NCBI GenBank assembly: GCA_043228905.1
Contig: JBHGNT010000011.1
Span: 10,230,001-10,294,000 of the forward strand
Direction of reading: 5' to 3'
Origin: Azolla caroliniana
Lineage: Eukaryota > Polypodiophyta
Length of the DNA stretch: 64,000 bases
The stretch's first letter is position 1; each line of letters begins with the position of its first letter. The notes under the pieces were generated by a model. The model searched no databases, had not been told where the DNA came from, and saw nothing but the letters and a program-made list of their open reading frames with translations. The position numbers and the translations under genes were made by a program. Shown in pieces: positions 55,303 to 64,000 of this stretch.

Positions 55303-56760
55303 TCAGCGCGAACTCTCGATCCAGTGATACCTACGCTGGATGCGCTTCGTCCTGGAATGGTATGCTGCGTTCTTAGCAAGGTGGATGGCACTTTGACTAT
55401 CGCAATAGAGTCGGTATTCATCTTGCCGGATACTGAGCTCTCCGATAAAGTCCTTCATCCATAATATTTCCTTTCCGGCTTTCACAGCCGCCATGTACTC
55501 CGCCTCCGTGGTTGACAGAGTATCAGGAAATCGCCTCCTTCGAACTTCTTCACAAACACGCAGTGATCAGCCTGCGTCTTGTGGTACCCTTGATCAGTCA
55601 TGAAGGAGTCGAACTTCCGGTACCATTGTCGGGGAGCCTGCTTCAGTCCGTACAGGCTCTTCTTCAACCGGTAAACCAGGCGATCCTTCCCTTTCTCCAC
55701 GAATCCTTCTGGTTGCTGCATGTAGATCTCTTCTTCGAGGTCACCGTGAAAGAATGTCGTCTTCACGTCTAGCTGCTCTACCTCGAGGTCCATGCTTGCC
55801 GCTATACTCAGCACCGTCCGGATAGAGGTCATCTTTACTACCGAGGCAAATATCTCGTCGAAGTCCACACCCTTCTTCTGCTGGAACCCCTTCACCACGA
55901 TCCTGGCTTTGTATCTCGGGGGGTTGCCGGCATCTCCCGGTTTCAACTTGTACACCCACTTGTTTCGGAGTGCCCGCTTTCCTTTCGGCAACTCCACCAA
56001 TTCGTACGTATGGTTCTCATGCAGGGAATCCATCTCATCCTGCATGGCACTTAACCATTTGCGGTTGTGGGTGTCATCCTTCGCTTCTTCGAAGCTTTCC
56101 GGCTCTCCCTCATCGGTCAACAGCACATGCTCTGAATCTGGAAATCTTCGGGGGGCCCTTCTCTCTTTGAGAGGATATCTTCGTCTTTGGCCTTCGGCAA
56201 CCGGCTCCACTATTTGATCTTCATCCGAATCCGATTCGGGGTCTTGGCCGGTTCCAGTTTCAGCTTCCTCTACTTCTTCTTCTGTCGGTTCGGTATCCTC
56301 ACCGTAACCGGCAGGCTCATCGAGTGCTAACCGGTCTCTTGCCGGTTGGGTCTGCTCATCGTAGAATCGATCCTTACCGGTCGACTCGGAGTTCATTACC
56401 TTCTTGTCAACCAGGTCCCACACTCGGTAGCCGAACTCATCGTCGCTGTAACCGAGGAATATGCATGGCTGGGTCTCTGGATCTAACTTTCCTCTCCAGT
56501 CCTTAGCAACATGCACGTACACGAGACACCTGAACATCTTCAGATGCCGGTACGACACTTCCTTACCGGTCCACACCTTCTACGGCGTGTCTCCATCCAA
56601 GGGCACTAAGGGTGATCTGTTTATCACATACGTCGTTGTCGACAGCGCCTCAACCCAAAACGTCTTGGGTAATTTTGCATGCGCCAGCATACTCCGGACC
56701 CTCTCCATTATGGTCCGATTCATCCTCTCGGCCAGCCCGTTTAGTTCCGGCATCTTCGGC
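55303..56760 (-). pseudogene. Copia reverse transcriptase and RNase H with internal deletion
   Basis: RT frame 55525-56576: WRGKLDPETQPCIFLGYSDD (integrase end), then RALRNKWVYKLKPGD, KARIVVKGFQQKKGVDFDEI, VEQLDVKTTFFHGDLEEEIY, KSLYGLKQAPRQWYRKFDSF and CVFVKKFEGGDFLIL. Here it jumps to LSTTEAEYMAAVKAGKE of RNase H (55494 and below, CDSQSAIHLAKN). The YVDD catalytic box and about 150-200 residues normally between these are missing, and the join is out of frame. VKTTFFHG differs from the usual VKTAFLHG. Lost RT activity is certain from sequence. Confidence 0.92.
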
Positions 56761-57540
56761 ACGGTAAATTCGAGCTGGATTCGCTTCAGCGGTAGTACTC
56801 CTTGAACTACCCCCGGTATTCTCCTCCGTTATCTGCTCGAACCGCCTTCAGCTTCCGGCCGGTTTCTCTTTCCACTCTCGCGTGGAGTTCTTTGAAGACG
56901 GATAGCACCTGATCCTTCGTCTTCAACGGTGTGGCCCACAGCTTCCGATTGTGGTCATCTATGAACGTCACGAAGTACTGATCCTGCATGTGACTTCGTG
57001 TCCACTTGACACACATCAGTATGCACCAACTCTAGTGGTGCATTACGTCTCATCGGTGGCCTTGGTCGGAAGGAGGTCCGGTTTTGCTTACCGGCGAGAC
57101 AATCAGTGCACTTCTCCAAGTGCACGTTCTTCACTGGAATGAGGTTGTCGTCTACAAGCCTCTTCATCCCCTTCTCGCTCATGTGACATAGCCTCTTGTG
57201 CCACAACCTCTTGTGCCACAGCTCACCGGCAGTGTCGGAAGCCACGTTCACTTCTTCCAGGCATAACCGAGCATTCATCAAGTACAGCGTGTTGACCTTC
57301 CGGGCCCGAGCCACAATTAGGCTCCCTTTGCTGAACTTCATAACACCGTTCCGGATGCTACCCATGTAGCCTTCATCATCTAGCCGACCGGCTGATATCA
57401 AGTTCAGACGAACCTCCGGAACGTGTTGGACATCCTTCAGCAGCAGCTTGCATCCGGTTGGTGTTGTCAACCACACGTCGCCTATGTCGACAATTCGGCA
57501 TGTACCTTCATTCCCCATCCGGACACAGCTGGGATCACCG
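56580..57540 (-). pseudogene. Copia GAG-pre-integrase and integrase
   Basis: Pieces 56955-57518 (CRIVDIGDVWLTTPTGCKLL, a duplicated LWHKRLWHKRLCHMSEKGM, CTDCLAGKQNRTSF), 56807-57016 (FVTFIDDHNRKLWATPLKTK and AVRADNGGEYRG with catalytic Asp) and 56580-56762 (ELNGLAERMNRTIMERVRSM). The zinc-binding H-H-C-C is visible. The 5-residue duplication LWHKR in the GAG-pre-integrase region is unusual. Frameshifts near 56800 and 57000 and a stop at about 57540. Confidence 0.9.
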
Positions 57541-57542
57541 GC

Positions 57543-58508
57543 TCAGTAGGATGAGAAGCATTTACAGTCCGGGGTAAGGTGGAACGACGCTCCGGAATCG
57601 ACCACCCAGGTCATCTCGTCACCGGCAAGTTTTAGCTCACTCTCCTCGGTGATGAGCATCAACTCTTCTTCACTTGCCATGATTGCCGTCATACCCTTCC
57701 GGTCCGTTCCCCTCCGGTCTTTACCGTTCCGGTCTGGTGTCCGCTTTAAATCGGTACCATCGGTTTCCTTGTCTTTTCGGAAGTGCCGACAGTTTTTCTG
57801 GAAGTGTCCTGGCTTGCCGCAATAGAAGCAAGTAGGTCTCCCCCTTGACTTTGATCGTGTCCCCGACTTCTCCCGGTTCTGGGAACTATGGTTCCTTTGT
57901 CTTCCGCGTTCTGATTCAGTAATGAGCGCTTTGGAGTCGGAGTTCGTATACTTGTCTTTCCGACGCGCCTCCTCATCTAGCAAGCTCGACTTCACTCTTG
58001 CCAGGGATAATCGTTTCCTTTCGGCCCGGCGTTGCCCAAGGTAACAACCAACGTCTCCCAGCTATCCGGGAGGTAGTGCTAGTACCTCATCAGCGAGAGG
58101 TACTTCCAATGATGTTGCCTGGTGTATCAGCCCCTGGAAGGCATTCATGTGCTCCGCCATGCTGGAGCCATCTTGGTACCAGAGTCTTACTAACTTCCGG
58201 AATACCGAAACCTGGTTAACAACATTTTTGTTCTGAAACATAATGTTGATCTTCTCCCAAAGCTCATGAACCTTGCTCTCTTCATTGAAGTTGTTGTATA
58301 GACTCATGTCGATGACGCACCATATGTACGCCGTTGTCTTCATGTGCATCACCTCCCATATCGTGGCGTCGATTTTGTCCAGTCTCTTGTCCCCAAACTG
58401 AACCGGCAGCCAAAGATCTTTAACCACGAGCATGTCCCTCATCTTCGACTTCCACACCGAATAGTTGGAGCCGGTGAGCTTGATCATGCCTCCCAACGAA
58501 TCGTCCAT
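57543..58508 (-). pseudogene. Copia gag, zinc knuckle and protease
   Basis: ATG at 58508: MDDSLGGMIKLTGSNYSVWK, a standard copia gag start, then VHELWEKINIMFQNKNVVNQ and SMAEHMNAFQGLIHQ. A stop after DEVLALPPG at 58062 interrupts it. The downstream frame (57543-57995) has the knuckle CFYCGGKPGHFQKNCRH-type motif (observed CFYCGKPGHFQKNC), and the protease VVDSGASFHLTPDC. Gag packages the RNA and the protease matures it; one stop and one frameshift block this copy. Confidence 0.9.
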
Positions 58509-58524
58509 TTTTCTGTGTCGTTTC

Positions 58525-58536
58525 GCTCTGATACCA
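58525..58536 (-). promoter_or_regulatory. Copia primer-binding site (initiator tRNA-Met)
   Basis: On the minus strand TGGTATCAGAGC, three bases after the 5' LTR end. It is the 12-bp complement of the 3' end of plant initiator tRNA-Met. Confidence 0.95.
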
Positions 58537-58539
58537 CTT

Positions 58540-59220
58540 TGACAGGAATACACGCTCCCGTTGAACAACGCTCGGCCACAACCGAGTCTAGGATCAAACA
58601 CAGAAAACGAGTAATGCACGCACGACACAATGAAGAGAAGAGTACACAGGATGTTTATGTGGAAAAACCCAAACTAGGGAAAAAACCACGGCAGCCCACA
58701 GATTGCAAACTATCACTATATCACAATGTACAATAGTAGAAGCACCGAGGCAACAACCTCGAGCTTGCTATCTTCGCCACAGGCGGCGGTTACACAGTGG
58801 CAACGACCTCTTCCTCTCTCTCTCTCTCTTTGTACACAGTTACGCACTCTAATCTTGCACCAAAAAGAATGACAACAACACTTACGCTAAGTTTGCCCTA
58901 AGTCATATTTATACTAAAATGACTATTCGGCTATTTACAAATATATCCCCGATGGACTCTCAGAAACATATTTACGAATATGTCCCTTCATCCGGTGAGC
59001 ACTCCTCACTGGGCCTGCATCATCCGGCGGTTGTCGGGCACTTGTCATCCGGTTCTCACCAGGTCTTCCATTTCCGGGTACTCCTCATCCGGTTCTCACC
59101 GGGTCTTCCGTTTCCGGGTCCTCCACATCCGGTTCCGGCCTTGACCTATCGGCCTCGGCCGAGTTTGCTCATCCGTATTGTTCTTCTCACTTCCCATCCG
59201 GAGGGACTTGTTTCCTAACA
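58540..59220 (-). repeat. Copia 5' LTR
   Basis: 681 bp, close to the left LTR, with fewer CCGG repeats (59040-59110). Confidence 0.93.
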
Positions 59221-59225
59221 TATTT

Positions 59226-59590
59226 AATCGATATGTTTTAACCAATACATCCAATGCATAATCATGTTAACTTACTAGATTATTGTAGATTATCTATTCT
59301 ACATGTAGGATTTTAGAAGCTTCGAGAAAGCTACAGAAGCTAGAACATTCTAGAAGCTTGTGCATGAAAATGAGTCCTTGCATGGGGCTACATTTAGAGC
59401 CCATAAACATGTATAAATATAGGGGTTCACCTTGACTAAGGTCATAATTCAGTTACGGAACAACACCAATTACGAAATCATAATTCAGTTCTTGTTCTCT
59501 TGACTTCTTTCTTTCTCTCTTTCTTATTATCTTTTTTATGATCTCTCTCTCACTCTTTTAGTATTGAGCCTCATCTACTTGTCCGTGGCA
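59226..59590 (+). repeat. Element P 3' LTR, right piece
   Basis: AATCGATATGTTTTAACC onwards matches the 5' LTR; it ends TTGTCCGTGGCA (5' copy GTGACA), then the GTATT duplication. Confidence 0.9.
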
Positions 59591-59595
59591 GTATT

Positions 59596-62388
59596 GTTGT
59601 GGGCGAACTCAGCCATTGGAAGAAATTTAATCCAATCATCTTGTTGATAACTTATCATACATTGGAGATATTGCTCTAGGATCTGATTTACTCATCCCAT
59701 TTGGCCGTCTGTCTGAGGATGGAAGGCTATCGAAAATTTTGTGGAAGTTCCAAGAGTTTGGAAGAGGCATTTCCAGAAATGAGACATAAATTGGGGACTG
59801 CGATCAGAAATAATGTCATCTGGTAAACCGTGAAGGCGCACAATATTCGTTAACAATAGATCTATTGCTTCCATCCTTGAAATTTCTTTAGAACATGGAA
59901 TAAAATGCGCCATCTTTGTGAACCTATCTCCCACCACCAATACTGAATTGAATCCCTCAATGTCGGGAAGGTCGGTGATAAAATCCGTCGAGATGGAGGC
60001 CCATGGCCTATTTGGAATGGGCAGAGGTTGAAGTAGACCGTAGGGACGATGATGTATTGCTTTGGCACGAGCACATGTATCACATGTTTTTGCGAATTTT
60101 TTAAAAAGTTTCCAAGGTTGTGGCCACCAATAACTTCTAGAGATTAACTCCAAAGTTTTTGCAACACCAAAATGTCCAACAGGGATATCATCATGGCACT
60201 CCTTCACGATACGGATATGACAAGGACCATCTGGGACATACATTAAGTTGTTCCGGAAAAGAAAACCATCCCGAAACATAAATTGTTCATGGATATTTCG
60301 TACCTCCCTTATGGTTGAGTTGTTGACTCGATACTCCTTAATCTCTTTTGCAAATTTGTCGTTGGCAGTATCTGTCGCTATTGCATTGAGTAATGATTCA
60401 TCCACGCCCATATTAGCTGCAAAGAGTTGCATCTGATGTGGTTGTAGAACACAATGTGATTGTTGATTGTGGATTGCATCTCCTGGCCAGATTACGAATT
60501 CTGAACACCAATATAGGGCATCAGCTTTACCATGTTGGGCACCAGGACCGAAAAAAAATCGAAGTCGTAATCAGCCATGAAGGTCGACCATCAGGCTTAC
60601 CTCCGGTTCAAAATGCGAGTAGTGGTGAAGTAGACAAGGTTCTTGTGATCGGTCACCACCTGGACACGGTGTTGGGCGCCCACCAAGTAAGGAAGTCATT
60701 CTTCAAAGGCGGCAATAATGGCAAAGAGTTCTTTGTCGTAAACTAGGTAGTTAATCTCAGGGGGTGTGAACTTCCTAGAATAAAAGGCAACAGGATGAAG
60801 GATCCCATTGTTATCTGATTGAGAGAGAATGGCACCGATGGTGAAGTCAGAGGCATCAGTTTCGATCGTAAATGGTTAGGTTAGAGCTGGGTGTAGAAGT
60901 ACTAGAGCTGAAGTAAAAACCAGTTGGGTTGTAGGGATCCAGCAAAAAGGAGAATCCTTCCGAGTGAGTGCTATAAGGGGTTGCGCCAATGTAGAGAATC
61001 CTTGAATGAATCGATGATAGAAGTTGGCAAAACCCAAAAACGATTGCACATCCTTGAGACTGGTGGGAACTTCCCACTCTTGAACCGTTGCGACTTTCTT
61101 CTTGTACATAGTGAGACCATCAGATGAAATAACATACCCGAGGAATTCAACTGAGGTTCGATCAAACTCATACTTCTCAGGTTTTGCATAAAGTCCATGT
61201 TCCCGAAGTTTGGATAGGATAAGCCAAACGTGCTTGATGTGCTCTATGTAGTCCTATGACAAGATAAGTATTTCGTCGAGATAGATGACCACAAATTGGT
61301 TCAGATATTCTCGGAAGATATCATTCATCATATGTTGAAAAACGGCAAGAGCATTTGTGAGACCAAATGGCCTTACCATGTATTCAAAATTCCCGTACCT
61401 GGTTCAAAATGCCCCATTTTCCACTTATCTCCAGGCTTGATACGCCCCAAGTTGTAGGTGCCTCTGAGATCGATTTTGGAGAATATACACCCAGCCCAAA
61501 GTCGGTGGAGGAGTTTGGGGATTAGAGGTAGAGGATAGCGGTTTCAAACAGCTCGATTGAGCACGTGATAGTCGATACATAAGCGTAACATTCCATCAGA
61601 TCTTTCTTTTTGACAAATAGGATAGGAGAACCAGCTAGAAATTTTGAGTGGCGAATGAATCCCTTTGTGAGATTCTCTTCAATGTATATTTTGAGGGCCT
61701 TGAGTTCAGGTTCAGATAACCCATAGATAGGGCCAAAAGGAGGACAAGCACCATCTTTCAAGTTAATTGGACAATCATATGGACGATGTTCAGGCAGGCG
61801 ATCAACATTTTTCTTCTCAAATACATCAGAGAAGTCATTGTATTTTGATAGAAAAGAGTTAGTACATAGGGCAATGTTTGGAGTTGACATGACCGCCATG
61901 TCCTTAGAATTAGAAATGGATGCAATCAACATTGTATCACTTACCCGAGCAAGAGTGGAAATTGTTTCCGAGGCCGAAGCGGGAGTAACTATCGACGTTG
62001 TTTCTATTAGAGTAACCATTGACATGGTTCTCGCGGAAGAGGAAATGGGAGCGATCGCTAACTTGGTCCTCACCGAAGCAGAAATGGGAGTTGCCTCCAA
62101 AGCATGAGTGGGAGCAACCATTGACGCGGTCCTCACGGAGCAAAAACGGGAATCGGAGCGACCGCTAACATGGTTCTCACCAGAGCAGAAACGGGAATTG
62201 GAGCAACCATTGATGTGGTCCTCATCGAAGCAGGCGGCCAAACAAATGGCAGAGCATTGGCTCGAAGAAGAGTGGAAGAAATTGCTTGTGGGCGAGAATT
62301 CGAGGTGAAGTTGATGGAGCGAGATTGCCAAACCCCGATTGGATTGTGAGTCTCGAGCCATGATAACCCCAAGATGATTGGATGTCAA
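59596..62388 (-). pseudogene. Element R RT, RNase H and integrase
   Basis: Integrase 59596-60432 (FRDGFLFRNNLMYVPDGPCH, HFGVAKTLELIS, CDTCARAKAIHH, STDFITDLPDIEGF, VGDRFTKMAHFIP, DDIISDRSPQFMSHFWK). RNase H region 60438-60880 ([20 protein letters not shown]). RT 60876-61800 (LFVKKKD with breaks, [47 protein letters not shown]). The catalytic YLDD is YLDE and VDRFT is VGDRFT. Between protease and RT (61870-62300) lies a Ser/Ala-rich spacer made of in-frame repeats of about 45 bp. Frames break near 60440, 60870, 61240 and 61610. Confidence 0.87.
61900..62250. repeat. 45-bp tandem repeats in the R protease-RT spacer
   Basis: Degenerate units of about 45 bp such as GGAGCAACCATTGACGCGG and GGAGCGACCGCTAACATGG follow one another. 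The length is a multiple of three, so the repeats would keep the frame. Not present in P, Q or X at the same place. Confidence 0.75.
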
Positions 62389-63085
62389 GGTGATGTGATG
62401 AGGTTAAAAATGATTTCTTCCTGGTGGCCTCCTATGTGGAGACTCAAGGGAATTGTTGTATCTGTGATTGCACTAGAAGAGAGCGTTCGACTGTCGATCA
62501 CTTCAACTGGAATCGGGACAGTTATTTTATTGCTTGGAATGTCGTGTGTCCGTCCAAACATGATATCAATAAAGCACGATGTAGCCCTAGAATCCAAGAA
62601 AGCTTTTGTCTTCAAAGTGGTAGAGACAAACTGAAGAGTGATCGGAAGTGTGAAGCTTGTTGTCGAAGTGGTCGGTTGATTGGGCCCTGGACACAATTGT
62701 CGACTCTTGTGGACTAGATGCACAGCCCCTACTGCATCTGGACATTGGATTTTTCCTGTTGACAGAAAATGTCAACCCCATCCACACGATGTGGTGTTTG
62801 AAGGGGTCCCTTTTTTGGGCAAGAGCGGATCAAATGGTCAGGGCCGCCACAATAGAGACATAAATTGTTGGCCCGTCGATGTTGTCGTTGCGCGTTCGTC
62901 AATGGTTGGTAGCAAACTCGATTGATCTCCATTGGAGAGCTAGAATCTATGGCGGGAGTTGAAGATGAAGTAGAGTATGACATGAGATTCGGGGCCGTCA
63001 ACCATGGTAGGTGACTTCGTGTAGCGGCTGGCCAAGGTGGATGGATCCAGTGAGGATGTTCCTCTTGCCGGAACTCAAAGAGACG
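62372..63085 (-). pseudogene. Element R protease, zinc knuckle and gag C-terminus
   Basis: Protease 62385-62724: KTKAFLDSRATSCFIDIMFG (DSRA in place of DSGA), then PVEVIDSRTLSSSAIT. Knuckle NLCLYCGGPDHLIRSCPKKG (62800-62860). Gag C-terminus RLFEFRQEEH at 63060-63085 meets MRCNN beyond S2. Confidence 0.85.
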
Positions 63086-63090
63086 GTTAT

Positions 63091-63710
63091 TGACGGGAAC
63101 TCAACGCTCCTTATGCACAAAGCTCGGCCACAACCGAGATTCTTTTCATACACAAAAAATAGGAAACGAAAACACGACACAAAGGAGAGGAAGATACACA
63201 GGAGGTTTACGTGGAAAACCCAAAGAGGGAAAAACCACGGCAGCCCACAGGCTGCAAACTGTCACTATGTGAGAATGTACAACAGTGAGTTCACTGAGGC
63301 AACGACCTCGTGCTCACAGATCTTCGCCACACGCGGCGGTTACAACAGAGGCAACGACCTCTTTCTCTCTCTCTCTCTCTCTGTACACTATTACGTGCTC
63401 TCTCTTCTTCTTGCACCAACAAGGAAGAATGATAACAACAACAGTTACTAAAAGTTTGCCCTAAGTCATATTTATACTAATATGACTTTTCGGCTATTTA
63501 CAAATGTAGCCTTGATGGGCTCTCAGAAACATATTTACGAATATGTCTCTTCATCCGGTTCTCACCGGGTCTGTACCATCCGGCTCTCCGTAGCCGGGTA
63601 CTCCTCATCCGGTTCATACCGGGCCTGCACCATCCGGCTCTCCGTAGCCGGTTACTCCTCATCCGGTTCATACCGGCCCTGCACCATCCGGAGGGACCTG
63701 TTTCCCAACA
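63091..63710. mobile_element. Solo LTR S2 (same family as S1)
   Basis: A 620-bp TGACGGGAAC ... TTCCCAACA insertion with perfect duplication GTTAT at 63086-63090 and 63711-63715, in the gag of R. It is close to S1; the length difference is partly due to fewer 54-bp CCGG repeats. Confidence 0.93.
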
Positions 63711-63715
63711 GTTAT

Positions 63716-63887
63716 TGCAGCGCATAGCTTCGGAAATAGCCTCATTCAAAGATGTGGGCTTAGGAAAATCAAGCAAAAGATTTTTTATCTCACCTTGTAA
63801 TCCTCGACGGAATTGATCGAGGAGGGCTTGTCCATCCCATTCGACGTCGCAAGCGAGCTGACAAAATTCAGATGCATAGATTGATGT
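63716..63887 (-). pseudogene. Element R gag, central part
   Basis: Reads SIYASEFCQLACDVEWDGQA, LLDQFRRGLQGEIKNLLLDF and SLNEAISEAMRCNN on the minus strand, the second half of the retrotransposon gag domain seen also in P and Q. Cut on the right by an X-type LTR. Confidence 0.85.
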
Positions 63888-64000
63888 TGTCATGATATGG
63901 TAAGACTCGAACCCATGACTTTATGTTACATGGGTGGAGCTCTTCACAATTAGACTATATGTTGTAATACGAAGAATATTATTTTCATTTGGAACATTCT
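63888..64000 (+). mobile_element. Start of an X-type LTR (runs off the window)
   Basis: Plus strand TGTCATGATATGGTAAGAC... matches the start of the X LTR in the opposite orientation to X. It contains the reverse complement of the tRNA-like module (63903-63956). Flank on the left is GATGT. A further gypsy element of the X family, or a solo LTR, must continue to the right. Confidence 0.85.

Larger units (their letters stand above)
54466..59220 (-). mobile_element. Ty1/copia element, complete ends but defective
   Basis: Minus-strand element with LTRs 54466-55176 and 58540-59220 and perfect 5-bp duplication TATTT (54461-54465, 59221-59225) inside the P 3' LTR. Order on the minus strand: LTR, primer site, gag, knuckle, protease, integrase, RT, RNase H, purine tract, LTR. 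This integrase-before-RT order defines copia. The RT catalytic region is deleted and several frames are broken, so it is not autonomous. Confidence 0.95.
18765..59590 (+). mobile_element. Ty3/gypsy element P, stretched to 40.8 kb by nested insertions
   Basis: Plus-strand gypsy element inserted in R. The 5' LTR is 18765-19185 and the 3' LTR begins at 54410 and ends at 59590; 5-bp duplications GTATT lie at 18760-18764 and 59591-59595. Its integrase frame is split at QILEQY/LQCSLS by element X (23063-53778), and its 3' LTR is split by a copia element. Without insertions it would be about 5.3 kb. Confidence 0.92.
17790..64000 (-). mobile_element. Ty3/gypsy chromovirus R, outermost nested element (5' end outside window)
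   Basis: Minus-strand element split by P. Its 3' part (3' LTR, chromodomain, integrase C-terminus) lies at 17790-18764 and its 5' part (integrase, RNase H, RT, protease, gag) at 59596-63887. The integrase reading frame joins exactly across P once one copy of the AATAC/GTATT duplication is removed, showing that the two parts are one element. Gag is further split by S2 and an X-type LTR. The 5' LTR is not in the window. Confidence 0.9.

Noticed and set aside
55143-55464. Host protein with Ser/Pro-rich repeats on the plus strand
   Set aside because: The frame runs from the CCGG repeats of the copia LTR into the antisense of RNase H.
1-64000. Endogenous pararetrovirus (caulimovirid)
   Set aside because: No movement-protein or coat CX2CX4HX4C plus virus-type RT order was seen; every RT has flanking LTRs with integrase or a LINE endonuclease/finger.

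Overview
This is a stretch of nuclear DNA from a land plant that consists almost entirely of transposable elements. Evidence for a plant: plant-type L1 LINE domains, Ty3/gypsy chromoviruses with chromodomains, a Ty1/copia element with the classic initiator-tRNA-Met primer site (TGGTATCAGAGC), GT-AG intron borders and many (GA)n microsatellites. Several families (a Ty3 element of unusual style, a transposase-like gene with an HGKGEHDGAG motif, a two-ORF LINE) look more like what I remember from seed-free plants or gymnosperms than from flowering plants, but that is a weak inference. No rRNA gene, CRISPR array or bacterial operon is present. The only candidate for ordinary host coding sequence is one short exon-like stretch at 14031-14210.

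Layout. 1-3390: 3' part of an L1-type LINE (+ strand). 3640-8560: LINE copy A (- strand), interrupted by solo LTR S1 (5901-6619). 8560-8820: short tandem repeats. 8821-13988: LINE copy B (- strand), the most complete copy, with ORF1 and ORF2 in one frame separated by a single UGA. 14031-14904: exon-like stretch plus non-coding DNA. 14905-17512: truncated gypsy element Q (- strand). 17790 to beyond 64000: a nested series. Gypsy R (- strand) is split by gypsy P (+, 18765-59590, TSD GTATT). P is split by gypsy X (-, 23063-53778, TSD CCTTC with one mutation), and its 3' LTR is split by a copia element (-, 54466-59220, TSD TATTT). X is itself split by a 12.6-kb DNA-transposon-like unit Z (about 23229-35840), Ty3 element Y (+, 37041-45008, TSD ACGC), a small non-autonomous LTR element T (46267-47935) and LINE copy C (about 50576-53437). 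Inside Z, a 7.5-kb intron holds a palindromic minisatellite into which gypsy-type element W (26466-32224, TSD TATGG) has inserted. R also carries solo LTR S2 (63091-63710, TSD GTTAT) and an X-type LTR running off the right edge. The deepest chain is R > P > X > Z > W.

Most genes are broken. The best preserved are Y gag-pro and pol (only three in-frame stops, each explicable by a C-to-T change), LINE B ORF1 and the long ORF2 of LINE C. The most unusual features are: (i) tRNA-like A-box/B-box modules lying antisense in the U3 region of five different gypsy LTR families; (ii) a LINE family whose ORF1 and ORF2 are joined by an in-frame UGA in a readthrough-type context and whose three copies all sit in (GA)n tracts; (iii) unit Z, a degenerate transposase-like gene with a giant intron paired with a convergent FCP1/NIF-type phosphatase-like gene.
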